Shown: piece after piece, positions 1 through 7,701 of the stretch | How the letters are laid out: the number at the start of each line of letters is the position of its first letter | How positions within the stretch are numbered: position 1 is the stretch's first letter | Origin: SICV01 sp964372375 | GTDB taxonomy: Archaea; Nanobdellota; Nanobdellia; Pacearchaeales; GW2011-AR1 | Assembly: GCA_964372375.1 (NCBI GenBank) | Contig: CAYJQF010000004.1 | Span: 1 to 42,731, forward strand | Direction of reading: 5' to 3' | DNA length: 42,731 bases | Position numbers and translations under genes: made by a program | The notes under the pieces: generated by a model | Seen by the model: only the letters and a program-made list of their open reading frames with translations | Databases searched by the model: none | Told to the model about the DNA's origin: nothing

Positions 1-638
1 TAGTGTTGGATAATGACTACTCAACATGGAATGCATATCAAAACCGATTTTGGCCTAGAAAATATTTGATTGACATAGATGGTTTTATAGTTTATGATCA
101 CATTGGAGAAGGATCTTACGAAGAAATAGAACTTAAAATCCAGCAATTATTGGAGGAAAGGAAAAACAGATTAAAACTTAATGATTCAATCTCAAATCAA
201 ATATCTGAGCCTAATAGTTCATACTTTGTTGATTTTACTCAGGTAAAAAGCCCTGAAATTTATTTTGGCTCACAAAGGAATGAACATTTAGGTAACGGAG
301 TTAAAGGGAAGAAAGGAATTCAGAGTTTTGAAGAACCAACAATAATTTCTCCTAACACTCTCTATTTATCAGGTTCTTGGAATATTCAGGATGAATATGC
401 AGAATCGCTTTCTGAATCAAGAATCATCTTTGAATATGATTCAAAAAATGTTTATTTAGTCGCAAGTGCTGAAAATAACTTAATAGCTTCTATATTTCTT
501 GACAAAGAATTTGTAAAAAATTTATCAATCAAAGAAGAGGAACTTTATTCTATAATTGAAGGTAATTCTTATTCAAAACATATTTTAGAAATTAATATGC
601 CTAAAGGACTAAAGGTTTTTGCATTTACATTTGGTTAA
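1..638 (+). CDS. DipZ-like thioredoxin-fold protein, C-terminal part (5' end outside window)
   Basis: The reading frame enters the window open, so this is the 3' part of a longer gene; the GTG at 3 is an internal valine. The first ~50 residues (VLDNDYSTWNAYQNRFWP, then KYLIDIDGFIVYDHIGEGSY) resemble the C-terminal half of a TlpA/AhpC-type thioredoxin fold. The following ~130 residues, beginning near SPEIYFGSQRNEHLG, resemble the carbohydrate-binding-like C-terminal domain of DipZ proteins. DipZ family members are extracytoplasmic thiol-disulfide proteins; the redox CxxC would lie upstream of the window. The gene is clearly more AT-rich than the block from 0.9 kb onward, which may mark a transferred segment. 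Family call is by recognition only. Confidence 0.7.
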   Translation, partial: VLDNDYSTWNAYQNRFWPRKYLIDIDGFIVYDHIGEGSYEEIELKIQQLLEERKNRLKLNDSISNQISEPNSSYFVDFTQVKSPEIYFGSQRNEHLGNGVKGKKGIQSFEEPTIISPNTLYLSGSWNIQDEYAESLSESRIIFEYDSKNVYLVASAENNLIASIFLDKEFVKNLSIKEEELYSIIEGNSYSKHILEINMPKGLKVFAFTFG

Positions 639-739
639 AGAAGACTAATCTTTTTTAAATATTGGTTAACATATTGAAATTAAAAAATATGTTATTCTTT
701 ATATTGTTATAATTATTTGAATATGATGCTTTGGAAAAA

Positions 740-877
740 TTAGGTTTTACTCAATCTAATCTGCCCTAGCCATCTATTTTCTCTCAAATCTAAATCTTGC
801 CCTGCCCTATTGCATGGAACTTCATCTAGTGTTGTATGAGCTTCTATAAGGTCATCTGCAAGAGGTCTACTAAAACT
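740..877 (-). pseudogene. Possible 3' remnant of a gene (45 codons, no start)
   Basis: On the minus strand an open frame with protein-like composition (ADDLIEAHTTLDEV, then CNRAGQDLDLRENRWLGQ) runs to a TAA at 742-740. It begins just after a TGA (880-878), has no usable start codon and overlaps the last codons of the neighbouring 306-residue gene. It may be the tail of an older gene, or chance. I do not recognise the family. Confidence 0.3.
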
Positions 878-1790
878 TCACTTTTTCAAACTTAATCAGA
901 TTCCTATATTCCTTGAGCATTGCCTGTGCTTTTATGTCTAAATCTCCGGGAGCCATGCATAAAGCAAGCATCTTTTCCTGCTGGGCCTTGTGCAGGACAT
1001 GGGTCAAGTCTTCTTCTTTTATTTTCTTCCTGTCTTTGGCGATAAGGTAATATTCCTGCTTGCCAAAGAGGTCATTGACACGGATTTTTGCATATACCTC
1101 TTTTTTCTTTTCTTCTATGATATGGAGAATCTCAATATCTTTTGCTGTCAGATAGTCTTTGAGATTCTTGCTGAAGAGAAGGTCAGGCAGCTTTGCTTTC
1201 TTTCGTGCTTTCTTTATTGCTTTTTGTTCTGTAGGTTCTTCTGGCGCTTTTTCCAGGAACTGTTCTTGCTTCTGCTCCTTTTCTTCTTTTTTCTCTTCTT
1301 TAGTTGCAAGGTTTTCCGTGGACTTTGCTGGTTTCTTTCCCGTAAGGAGCGCTTCGACTTCGCTTTCAGGGGTAAACGCATACCTCCAGTAGACCTTTTC
1401 AGCATCGACTGTTTTGACTTTTAAAGGGATAGCAAAGTCTTGAATTTCCCTAATGGCGACACGAATTGCCGGCTGGAGCTGAGAATCTTCAAGCACTTTC
1501 TGCTGCTTTAAGAGTTGGAAGGCTTCTTGTTCTTTATGATTTAAGTATTGGATGAAGTTTTCTAAGAGTTGCTCTTGTCCCGGGAGCAGATACAGGGAAG
1601 AGCTACCGACTTTTAAATGGGACATGAAGAGCTTCTGTTCCCTGTAGAGTTCAGAGAGGAACGCAGCCGCAAATAAAGGGGACGTTTTGACATCTCGAGC
1701 TATATGGACTGGTAAGCTTGGGCCCCTTGCTTTTACAAATGAAATAATCAGATCTTTGGTTTTGCTAAGAGAATACGCGTCCATCACCAT
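870..1790 (-). CDS. Conserved hypothetical protein, winged-helix-like N-terminus and charged linker
   Basis: 306 residues. The first ~75 (SKTKDLIISFVKARGPSLPV, then IARDVKTSPLFAAAFLSELY) look like a winged helix-turn-helix. Residues ~160-200 form a low-complexity Lys/Glu linker, and a second folded domain follows (ILHIIEEKKKEVYAKIRVND onward). The function is not known to me; a nucleic-acid-binding role is plausible from the N-terminus alone. It lies 33 bp downstream of endA on the same strand but has its own TATA-like element (about 1811-1821), placed to start transcription at its ATG. The + strand Phe-rich frame inside it is a shadow of the Lys/Glu linker. Confidence 0.8.
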   Translation of the reverse strand: MVMDAYSLSKTKDLIISFVKARGPSLPVHIARDVKTSPLFAAAFLSELYREQKLFMSHLKVGSSSLYLLPGQEQLLENFIQYLNHKEQEAFQLLKQQKVLEDSQLQPAIRVAIREIQDFAIPLKVKTVDAEKVYWRYAFTPESEVEALLTGKKPAKSTENLATKEEKKEEKEQKQEQFLEKAPEEPTEQKAIKKARKKAKLPDLLFSKNLKDYLTAKDIEILHIIEEKKKEVYAKIRVNDLFGKQEYYLIAKDRKKIKEEDLTHVLHKAQQEKMLALCMAPGDLDIKAQAMLKEYRNLIKFEKVKF

Positions 1791-1823
1791 ATTTGTAGAT
1801 AGTGGGGTGTGTTATAAATATTC

Positions 1824-2336
1824 TTATGGTTTCAACCAGGATACTTCATAGTAGGAAACGGAAGATTCTTCATCTACTATGGCCAGGAGGAGTTTCTTTT
1901 TTGTAGAGTGTGCAATGCGATTTTTTGCTGCAAATTCATGCCATATTACTTTATCAGAGGACTTGGTTATGAACACAAGCCAGCGCGCATGATCTTCATC
2001 AGGACGTATGCCTTTATCATAGACTCTGAAGTCTGCTCCAAATTTGAGTGCGGTTTTCGATATGTAGCCGCGCTTGCGCAGATCTGCATAGACGATTGCT
2101 TTGAGTTCAATTTTTGCATCCTGCTTTTTCAGTTTAGCAAGGGCGGTATGATAGTCGAGTCTTTTTTTGCCTTGAAGGAGCTGCAGCTTTCCTTCTTGGA
2201 GCAGGTAGAGTACTTCAACAGGCATGTAGCTGACTTTGCCCTGCTGTTTCTCGCCGAAACAGGATTTTTCGTGCAGCGTGAATGCTGCTGCTGAACTTGA
2301 TATGGTCTGTTCTTTGGTAAGGTATGCGGTAATCAT
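1824..2336 (-). CDS. endA: tRNA-splicing endonuclease (tRNA-intron lyase)
   Basis: 170 residues, about the length of the single-domain archaeal homotetrameric enzyme. EndA cuts bulge-helix-bulge motifs to remove introns from tRNA precursors. The C-terminal catalytic domain carries the family signature YADLRKRGYISKTALKFGAD followed by FRVYDKG. The catalytic triad candidates are Tyr106, His116 (EDHARWLV) and a Lys in KKK 146-148 (AHSTKKKLLLAIVD). I chose the ATG at 2336 over an upstream TTG at 2351 because a TATA element is centred 26 bp before it. The winged-helix-like gene follows on the same strand. Confidence 0.95.
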   Translation of the reverse strand: MITAYLTKEQTISSSAAAFTLHEKSCFGEKQQGKVSYMPVEVLYLLQEGKLQLLQGKKRLDYHTALAKLKKQDAKIELKAIVYADLRKRGYISKTALKFGADFRVYDKGIRPDEDHARWLVFITKSSDKVIWHEFAAKNRIAHSTKKKLLLAIVDEESSVSYYEVSWLKP

Positions 2337-2356
2337 TCCCGATAAAAGCAAAAATT

Positions 2357-2367
2357 AGTATTTAAGC
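2357..2367 (-). promoter_or_regulatory. TATA box for endA
   Basis: Minus-strand GCTTAAATACT is centred ~26 bp before the ATG at 2336, consistent with a leaderless mRNA and with rejecting the TTG at 2351. Confidence 0.7.
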
Positions 2368-2371
2368 TTGT

Positions 2372-2617
2372 TTACTTTGCTTCTTTTAGAATCTGTATGG
2401 ACGTGACTATGCTCCAGATCCAGGCAGCACTAAAGAGTGTGAAACCGATGAAGACAAAGAAGAGCGGGATGGCGAGGAGTGCAAAGACGAGCTGTGTAAT
2501 TCCCGTTTTTACTCTGCCGGCACTGAGTGAGCCTAATCCGGGAAGGAGCACATTGAGAATAAGCGCGGCAACTGCGAGGCCCTTTGTTACCCTCTGTTTC
2601 TTCATTTTCTCTTTCAT
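2372..2617 (-). CDS. Small TM2-like membrane protein
   Basis: 81 residues with a basic N-terminus (MKEKMKKQRVTKG) and two strongly hydrophobic segments at roughly 12-32 and 38-70. The GLGSLSAGRVKTGITQLVF stretch resembles the TM2 domain pattern (Gly-rich turn, then a Gly-x-x-Gln helix). The function is unknown. It is divergent from aIF1A across a short region holding one TATA box for each gene. A start at the second Met (2605) is possible, but the TATA spacing favours 2617. Confidence 0.8.
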   Translation of the reverse strand: MKEKMKKQRVTKGLAVAALILNVLLPGLGSLSAGRVKTGITQLVFALLAIPLFFVFIGFTLFSAAWIWSIVTSIQILKEAK

Positions 2618-2637
2618 TACTCTCTTTCTTGAGCAGC

Positions 2638-2668
2638 GTATATAAATCTATTCAGAGCATTTAAAAAA
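2638..2668. promoter_or_regulatory. Divergent promoter: TM2-like gene (-) and aIF1A (+)
   Basis: GTATATAAATC at 2638-2648 serves the minus gene (centre 26 bp from the ATG at 2617). ATTTAAAAAA at 2659-2668 serves aIF1A (centre 26 bp from the ATG at 2689). The two boxes lie about 20 bp apart. Confidence 0.7.
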
Positions 2669-2688
2669 CCTGGTAAACACTAAGAAGT

Positions 2689-3051
2689 ATGCAACGTGAT
2701 GCGTATGGCGATTTCGAAGAAGTTGTTGAAGAAGGCCAACAGCCGATTCAGCCTGGGATGGAAGCTCCAGTCAGAGTGAGAATGCCCAAACAAGGAGAAT
2801 TTATAGGAAAAGTCATCCAAAGATATGGAGGGAATAGAATGGAAGTGAAGAGCACTGATGGGAAGAGCAGGAATTGCCGGGTGCCTGGGAAGTATAAGAA
2901 GCAACTCTGGCTGCGGCCGAATGATACCGTACTCATTGTTCCCTGGCCCGATGACAACTTGAAGGGAGATATTATCTTTAAGTATAGTGGCTCAGCCGTT
3001 GCCCAGCTCAAAAAGAAAGGCCTTCTGCAAAGCCTGCAAGAAGGATTCTAA
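2689..3051 (+). CDS. eif1A: Translation initiation factor aIF1A
   Basis: 120 residues, close to typical archaeal aIF1A. The S1/OB-fold core begins near VRVRMPKQGEFIGKVIQRYG and continues through NRMEVKSTDGKSRNCRVPGK and WLRPNDTVLIVPWPDD. The factor binds the small ribosomal subunit A site and helps start-codon selection. The acidic N-terminal tail (DFEEVVEEG) is longer than in some homologues. It is transcribed from its own TATA box; LeuRS follows with a separate TATA. Confidence 0.95.
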   Translation: MQRDAYGDFEEVVEEGQQPIQPGMEAPVRVRMPKQGEFIGKVIQRYGGNRMEVKSTDGKSRNCRVPGKYKKQLWLRPNDTVLIVPWPDDNLKGDIIFKYSGSAVAQLKKKGLLQSLQEGF

Positions 3052-3065
3052 GCAGGTTTAGCAAG

Positions 3066-3073
3066 ATTTAAAT
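3066..3073 (+). promoter_or_regulatory. TATA box for leuS
   Basis: ATTTAAAT is centred 26 bp before the ATG at 3096, which argues against the in-frame TTG at 3081 as the start. Confidence 0.65.
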
Positions 3074-3095
3074 CTCATACTTGGTACAGGAAATT

Positions 3096-5561
3096 ATGAA
3101 AGCATTTGACTTCCAGAAGATAGAAAAGAAGTGGCAGAAACAATGGGAAAAGGAAAAGATATTTGAGGCACATGCAGGGAAGGGAAAGAAAGGTTATGTG
3201 CTGGAAATGTATCCGTATCCTTCAGCTTCCGGGCTGCATATAGGGCATGCATTCAATTATGTAATCGGGGACATTTTTGCTCGATATAAGAGGATGCATG
3301 GATGCAAGGTATTGCATCCTATGGGCTTTGATTCTTTCGGATTGCCTGCTGAAAATGCCGCAATCAAGGAAGGGATTCATCCCCAAACATATACTGATAC
3401 TGCAATCAAGCATTTTATCAAACAGCAGAAAAGTGTAGGATTGAGCTATGACTGGGCTCGTATGCTATGCAGCCATGATCCTGCTTATTATCGGTGGAAT
3501 CAGTATTTCTTTCTGCAGTTTCTTAAAAAAGGTTTGATGTATCGGAAGCAATCAAGTGTGAATTGGTGCTCTGACTGCAATACTGTGTTAGCAAATGAGC
3601 AGGTGCATCAAGGCAAGTGCTGGAGGCATACTGATACTGCAGTCGTAGTTAAGAACCTGGAGCAATGGTTTATTCGCATTACCGCGTATGCGGATGAATT
3701 ACTGCGGGAGATAGACAAGCTCGACTGGCCTGAACGCATCAAGGCAATGCAGCGGAATTGGATAGGAAGGAGTGAAGGAGCGGAGATTGTGTTTACGATT
3801 GCTGGAAAGCCTTGGAAGATATTTACGACCAGACCCGACACGCTTATGGGAGTGACGTTTCTTGTTGTTTCGGCACACCATCCTGATTTGATGCGCCTTG
3901 TTTCTAAAGAGCAGAAGAAAAAAGTAGAGGATTTTGTCAAGAAACTTCGGGGCACGAAGCAGGAAGATTTAGAAAAACTGGAGAAAGAAGGCGTGTTTAC
4001 TGGAGCGTATGCAGAGCATCCGATTAGCAAAGAAAAATTACCTGTGTGGGCTGGGAATTTTGTGCTTGCAGAGTATGGCTCCGGCATGGTAATGGCAGTG
4101 CCTGCACATGACCAGCGGGATTTTGCGTTTGCGCAAAAATATAAGATTCCGATACGGGAAGTTGTCGGGTCAGAAGCAAAGAGTGCAAGGAAAAAAAGCA
4201 TGCAGGAAGCATATACTGGAGCAGGAGTCTTAGTTAATTCAGGAGCATTTGATGGTCTGTTTAGCGGAGAAGCTAAAGAGCATATTGTCAAAGCTTTGGA
4301 AGAGAAGCACGTGGGCTTGAAAAAAGTGCAGTACAAACTGAGAGATTGGTTGGTAAGCAGGCAAAGATATTGGGGGACTCCGATTCCTATTGTGTATTGT
4401 GCTACTTGCGGTGCTGTGCCGGTTCCTGAAAAAGAGCTGCCGGTATTATTGCCTGAAAAAGTGACGTTTGGCAAAGGAAATCCTCTGGAAACGAATAAGA
4501 GCTTTTTGGAAGCGAAGTGTCCAAAGTGTGGAAAGAAAGGGAGAAGAGAGACGGACACGCTGGATACGTTCTTTGACAGCAGTTGGTATTATTTGAGGTT
4601 TACTGACACTAAGAATATAAAGTTGCCTTTTGACAAGCAGAAAGCAAGCTATTGGATGCCAGTCGATTTCTATACGGGCGGGGCAGAACATGCATGTATG
4701 CATCTTATCTATGCTCGATTCTTTACGAAAGCATTACGAGATCTTGGATTCCTGAGCATTGGTGAGCCGTTTAAGCGGCTGTTTAATCAAGGCATGATAC
4801 ACGGAGAAGATGGGTTTGTCATGTCCAAATCACGGGGAAATGTCGTTGATCCGATGGAGGTTGCGCAGGAGTATGGAGCTGATACCTTGCGGTTCTTTTT
4901 GATGTCTCTCTCTGCTCCCGATACAGATTCGATATGGAGCGCAACGGGGATTGAGGGAAGTAAGCGGTTTTTGAGCAAGCTTACTAGTACTTTGCTCAGA
5001 TTAAAAAAAGGAACATCAAGCGCAAAAGCAGCACATAAAGTACATACGAGCATACAAGCAATCAGCGAGGAGATTGAGTATACTAACTATAATAATGCCC
5101 TTATCCACATTCGGGAGCTCATGGAAGTGCTTGCACAGGAAACAGAACTAGGAAAGAGTGAGTATGATGCAGTTATCAAACTGCTTGCCCCCTTTTGCCC
5201 GCATGTTGCTGAAGAATTATGGGAGCGTGCAGGAAACAAGGGATTTGTTTCGTTGGCAGCATGGCCTCAAGCTGATACTAGCAAAATAGACGATGCTCTT
5301 GATAAAGCTGAGGAGGCTGTTGAGAAGACCATAAGTGATATTTTGAATGTGCTTAAGATTGTAAAGGAGAAGGGCAAGGAAGGAGGGAAAGTCTACTTGT
5401 ATGTTATCCCTCATGAGCTAAAGAACTATGATTCTGAGTTGTTGGGCAAGAGAATAGGGAAGCAGGTTGCGGTTTTTGCGGTGAATAATAAGCAGAAGTA
5501 TGATCCTGAAGGGAAAGCTGCAAAAGCAAAGCCGGGCAAGCCTGGGATTTATGTTGCATAA
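3096..5561 (+). CDS. leuS: Leucyl-tRNA synthetase, bacterial type
   Basis: 821 residues. It charges tRNA-Leu. The Rossmann class I signature is HIGH at 48-51 (SASGLHIGHAFNYV), with VMSKS at 575-579 in place of KMSKS. The CP1 editing domain is present (TTRPDTLMGV; GMVMAVPAHDQRDFAFA). A zinc-binding motif follows, with CATC and CPKC pairs. The order and motifs match bacterial LeuRS rather than the archaeal/eukaryotic form. The stretch between LFNQGM and VMSKS is very short, so the leucine-specific insertion typical of many bacterial enzymes is absent. The histidine phosphatase gene starts 2 bp after the stop. Confidence 0.95.
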   Translation: MKAFDFQKIEKKWQKQWEKEKIFEAHAGKGKKGYVLEMYPYPSASGLHIGHAFNYVIGDIFARYKRMHGCKVLHPMGFDSFGLPAENAAIKEGIHPQTYTDTAIKHFIKQQKSVGLSYDWARMLCSHDPAYYRWNQYFFLQFLKKGLMYRKQSSVNWCSDCNTVLANEQVHQGKCWRHTDTAVVVKNLEQWFIRITAYADELLREIDKLDWPERIKAMQRNWIGRSEGAEIVFTIAGKPWKIFTTRPDTLMGVTFLVVSAHHPDLMRLVSKEQKKKVEDFVKKLRGTKQEDLEKLEKEGVFTGAYAEHPISKEKLPVWAGNFVLAEYGSGMVMAVPAHDQRDFAFAQKYKIPIREVVGSEAKSARKKSMQEAYTGAGVLVNSGAFDGLFSGEAKEHIVKALEEKHVGLKKVQYKLRDWLVSRQRYWGTPIPIVYCATCGAVPVPEKELPVLLPEKVTFGKGNPLETNKSFLEAKCPKCGKKGRRETDTLDTFFDSSWYYLRFTDTKNIKLPFDKQKASYWMPVDFYTGGAEHACMHLIYARFFTKALRDLGFLSIGEPFKRLFNQGMIHGEDGFVMSKSRGNVVDPMEVAQEYGADTLRFFLMSLSAPDTDSIWSATGIEGSKRFLSKLTSTLLRLKKGTSSAKAAHKVHTSIQAISEEIEYTNYNNALIHIRELMEVLAQETELGKSEYDAVIKLLAPFCPHVAEELWERAGNKGFVSLAAWPQADTSKIDDALDKAEEAVEKTISDILNVLKIVKEKGKEGGKVYLYVIPHELKNYDSELLGKRIGKQVAVFAVNNKQKYDPEGKAAKAKPGKPGIYVA

Positions 5562-5563
5562 GT

Positions 5564-6124
5564 ATGGAAAATACGTTCATTTTTGTGCGGCATGCAAAAA
5601 CCAGGGTTGATGGTATGGTGCCTATTGAAAACTGGATTTTGACTGACGAAGGGAAGAAACAAGCTGAAGGCCTTGCTAAATCTAATATCTTTGATGATGT
5701 TGATTTTTTAATTTCATCTGGAGAAGATAAATCTTATCTTACTATTAAGCCTCTTGCTGATAAACTAAAGAAGAAGGTTATAAGAATAAAGGAACTTGGG
5801 GAGATAGAAAGACCTGGTTCTGAGAAGATTAGTAAAAAGAAGTATGAGGACATGAAGGTTAAGATTTTCAAGAATCTGGACTATACAGAACTAGGTTGGG
5901 AGACGGCGAATCATGCTTTGGAGCGATTTATGAAGGCGGTTGCGTTGTTAGATAAAAAGTATGAACACAAACGGATTCTTATTTGTGCTCATGGAACGGT
6001 TATGACTTTATATTTTGCCAATTTGCAGAACAAATTAGAGGATTTATTTTCTCGGTGGTGTAGTCTGGAGTTTGGAGCTTATGGAGTGGTTGAGAAAGGC
6101 AAAGTTGTCAAGGATATTGTGTAA
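5564..6124 (+). CDS. Histidine phosphatase (phosphoglycerate mutase) superfamily protein
   Basis: 186 residues. The N-terminal RHA motif (FIFVRHAKT, His10 as phospho-acceptor) and the second catalytic region (ILICAHGTVM, His143) mark the histidine phosphatase fold. The usual N-terminal RHGE is RHAK here. The substrate cannot be told from sequence; relatives act on phosphosugars, phosphoproteins or nucleotides. It starts 2 bp after leuS with no promoter or ribosome-binding site of its own, so it is probably co-transcribed. A hairpin directly follows its stop. Confidence 0.85.
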   Translation: MENTFIFVRHAKTRVDGMVPIENWILTDEGKKQAEGLAKSNIFDDVDFLISSGEDKSYLTIKPLADKLKKKVIRIKELGEIERPGSEKISKKKYEDMKVKIFKNLDYTELGWETANHALERFMKAVALLDKKYEHKRILICAHGTVMTLYFANLQNKLEDLFSRWCSLEFGAYGVVEKGKVVKDIV

Positions 6125-6146
6125 GTTCGGCTTAGCCGAACTTTTC
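6125..6146. terminator. Hairpin shared by two convergent genes
   Basis: Perfect 7-bp arms GTTCGGC (6125-6131) and GCCGAAC (6135-6141) surround TTA, followed by TTTTCT. It starts 1 nt after the stop of the histidine phosphatase. The TTA loop is the stop codon of the minus-strand 61-residue gene. It looks like a compact bidirectional terminator. Confidence 0.6.
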
Positions 6147-6317
6147 TATATCAAAGAGTGCCTGCTTTTGGTCCAAGGACTTGAGCTTCCAGATGCGCTT
6201 GGCGCCTGATGAGGCGGTGAGAATCAGCTTTTCTATGCTAATGTCACCAGATTCCGGGGCGCTCATTTCGTACGTGCCTGATTCAAGAATTATTGGTTTT
6301 TTCTCTTCGTTTTCCAT
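6132..6317 (-). CDS. Small hypothetical protein (61 residues)
   Basis: No family recognised. The protein is soluble-looking and mixed-charge (MENEEKKPIILESGTYEMSA, SIEKLILTASSGAKRIWKLK). Its ATG overlaps the stop of an upstream 35-codon frame as TAATG at 6319-6315, which suggests translational coupling. A TATA-like GTATTAAATG (about 6338-6347) could also start a separate leaderless mRNA. The stop codon sits inside the hairpin at 6125-6141. Confidence 0.6.
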   Translation of the reverse strand: MENEEKKPIILESGTYEMSAPESGDISIEKLILTASSGAKRIWKLKSLDQKQALFDIEKFG

Positions 6318-6424
6318 TATTTGAATATTATTTTCTCATTTAATACTGTTTGTTTTGCTGCTTTATATACTCCGGTAGGTATACCGTCGAGCAGAAAAAG
6401 AACAGCGAGGGTATTTTGTAGCAT
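6317..6424 (-). CDS. Putative 35-residue microprotein
   Basis: Begins MLQNTLAVLFLLDGIPTG and ends NEKIIFK, with a hydrophobic stretch at 5-12. Support: a TATA-like element (TTTAAATAG around 6449-6457) about 30 bp upstream of the ATG, and a TAATG overlap with the next gene. The size makes chance possible. Confidence 0.4.
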   Translation of the reverse strand: MLQNTLAVLFLLDGIPTGVYKAAKQTVLNEKIIFK

Positions 6425-6618
6425 ATTGCTTATGGTTTTTCTTATGTTCTATTTAAAAAGAAGTCTAAGCGGAAAAAAGAGAAGTGACAGACTCTTTCTC
6501 CGAGGCAATACTTCCTGATAGAATGTTACTGTACTTTTTTACAGCAGTTTGTCTTTTTTCAATGACAGGGTATTTAAGAATTAGTGTATGAAAACTAGTT
6601 TGTTCTTTTTCAGTATGA

Positions 6619-6628
6619 GTATATAAAG
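6619..6628 (+). promoter_or_regulatory. TATA box for zinc-ribbon gene
   Basis: GTATATAAAG is centred 26 bp before the ATG at 6649, which rejects the in-frame GTG at 6634. The stretch 6425-6618 holds no other feature I can support. Confidence 0.65.
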
Positions 6629-6648
6629 AAAACGTGAGTAGTACTCGT

Positions 6649-6825
6649 ATGAAAGCAGAGATATGTGCATTGCCGGTATCATGCAGCCAGTGCGGAACCG
6701 TGTTTGACCTGAGCTATGATGTAGCAAGGCTTGGGAAAGACCTTGAAGTGGTTGATGTGATAAAGGCAGTTCGTGCCTGGCGGGCTGCAAAGCGGCCTTT
6801 ATTGTGCTGGGATTGCCGCACCTAG
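6649..6825 (+). CDS. Small zinc-ribbon protein (58 residues)
   Basis: Two CxxC knuckles, CSQC near the N-terminus and CWDC five residues from the C-terminus, are separated by a helical, charged middle (DVARLGKDLEVVDVIKAVRA). This spacing fits a single zinc ribbon. The partner and function are unknown; such proteins often bind nucleic acids or the ribosome. It has its own TATA box, and the next gene (uppP) also has one, so it is probably monocistronic. Confidence 0.75.
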   Translation: MKAEICALPVSCSQCGTVFDLSYDVARLGKDLEVVDVIKAVRAWRAAKRPLLCWDCRT

Positions 6826-6843
6826 CTTTTTCTGATAGCTAAG

Positions 6844-6853
6844 CTTTATTAAC
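6844..6853 (+). promoter_or_regulatory. TATA box for uppP
   Basis: CTTTATTAAC is centred 26 bp before the ATG at 6874. Confidence 0.6.
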
Positions 6854-6873
6854 TTCTTTTTTTCCTTGGATGC

Positions 6874-7650
6874 ATGAATGATGTAGTATCGCTCTTTATT
6901 CTGGCAGTTATTCAAGGCATTACTGAGTGGTTTCCGGTTTCCAGTTCAAGCCAAATTGCTTTAGCTGCACACCTCCTGCACTATAATTTGAGTTTGGCAG
7001 ACTCGGTGGCACTGCATTTTGGAACCTTGTTTGCTGTTTTTGTATATTTTGGCAAAGATATTATGTGTATTTTGCGGGAACTACTGCAGGGAAAGTGGCA
7101 TACTCCTGATGGGAAATTAGGGCTTATGCTTATTTTTGCGACGATTCCTGCAGGGCTTGTTGGCTTCCTTTTACGAGATTTTGTCGCTTCTTTGGAAGCG
7201 AGCTTTGGCCTTATGGCTTTGGGATTAGCTATTACTTCTCTCCTTTTGTTAATTGGAAGCGTTGCGCCTCGCCGGAACAAGCCCTTGAGCTATCTGGTAG
7301 CTTTCGCTGTAGGTCTTGCTCAGATTGCTTCTCTGTTTCGGGGCATATCTCGGTCGGGAAGCACAATCGTGACTGGTTTGCTGCTGGGATTGGATGAGAA
7401 AACAGCTGTCAAATTTTCCTTCTTACTTTCAATTCCTATCGTTTTTGGGGCAAACTTGGTTACGTTAGGCACGCATGCTACCCTTCCTCCCTCGCTCTTT
7501 TGGGCAGCACTGGTTTCTTTTGTTGTCAGTATTAGCATGATACATGTTTCGTTTACGTATGTGCTTTCTAACCGGAAGAACTTGCGTTGGTTTGCCCTGT
7601 ATACTGGTTTAGTGGCACTGGTGCTTGGTATTTCTCTTTGGTACTTTTAA
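6874..7650 (+). CDS. uppP: Undecaprenyl-diphosphatase (UppP/BacA family)
   Basis: 258 residues, usual length. An integral membrane phosphatase that dephosphorylates polyprenyl diphosphate so that the lipid carrier can be reused. Both signatures are intact: QGITEWFPVSSSSQ (~14-27) and FRGISRSGSTI (~155-165), the Glu- and Arg/Ser-rich motifs that form the active site. About seven or eight hydrophobic segments are visible. With the Wzx/Wzy-type cluster at 20-30 kb and uppS at 39.1 kb it would close a polyprenyl phosphate cycle. The start is set by the TATA spacing. Confidence 0.95.
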   Translation: MNDVVSLFILAVIQGITEWFPVSSSSQIALAAHLLHYNLSLADSVALHFGTLFAVFVYFGKDIMCILRELLQGKWHTPDGKLGLMLIFATIPAGLVGFLLRDFVASLEASFGLMALGLAITSLLLLIGSVAPRRNKPLSYLVAFAVGLAQIASLFRGISRSGSTIVTGLLLGLDEKTAVKFSFLLSIPIVFGANLVTLGTHATLPPSLFWAALVSFVVSISMIHVSFTYVLSNRKNLRWFALYTGLVALVLGISLWYF

Positions 7651-7673
7651 CCTCTTTTGTGTGATAACTCTAC

Positions 7674-7686
7674 TATTTAATATAAG
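7674..7686 (+). promoter_or_regulatory. TATA box for the PD-(D/E)XK gene
   Basis: TATTTAATATAAG is centred about 24 bp before the ATG at 7702. Confidence 0.6.
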
Positions 7687-7701
7687 AATTTTTACAAATA
7701 T

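Noticed and set aside
990..1424. Plus-strand 144-residue frame rich in Phe
   Set aside because: Antisense to the Lys/Glu linker of the winged-helix-like gene; low complexity is explained by that.
3608..4558. 316-residue minus-strand open frame
   Set aside because: Lies wholly inside leuS; Ser/Pro/Cys-rich sequence with no motif, a codon-bias shadow.
6321..6518. 65-residue plus-strand frame
   Set aside because: Starts with a non-ATG codon, no TATA at the right distance, and overlaps the better-supported minus-strand microprotein pair.
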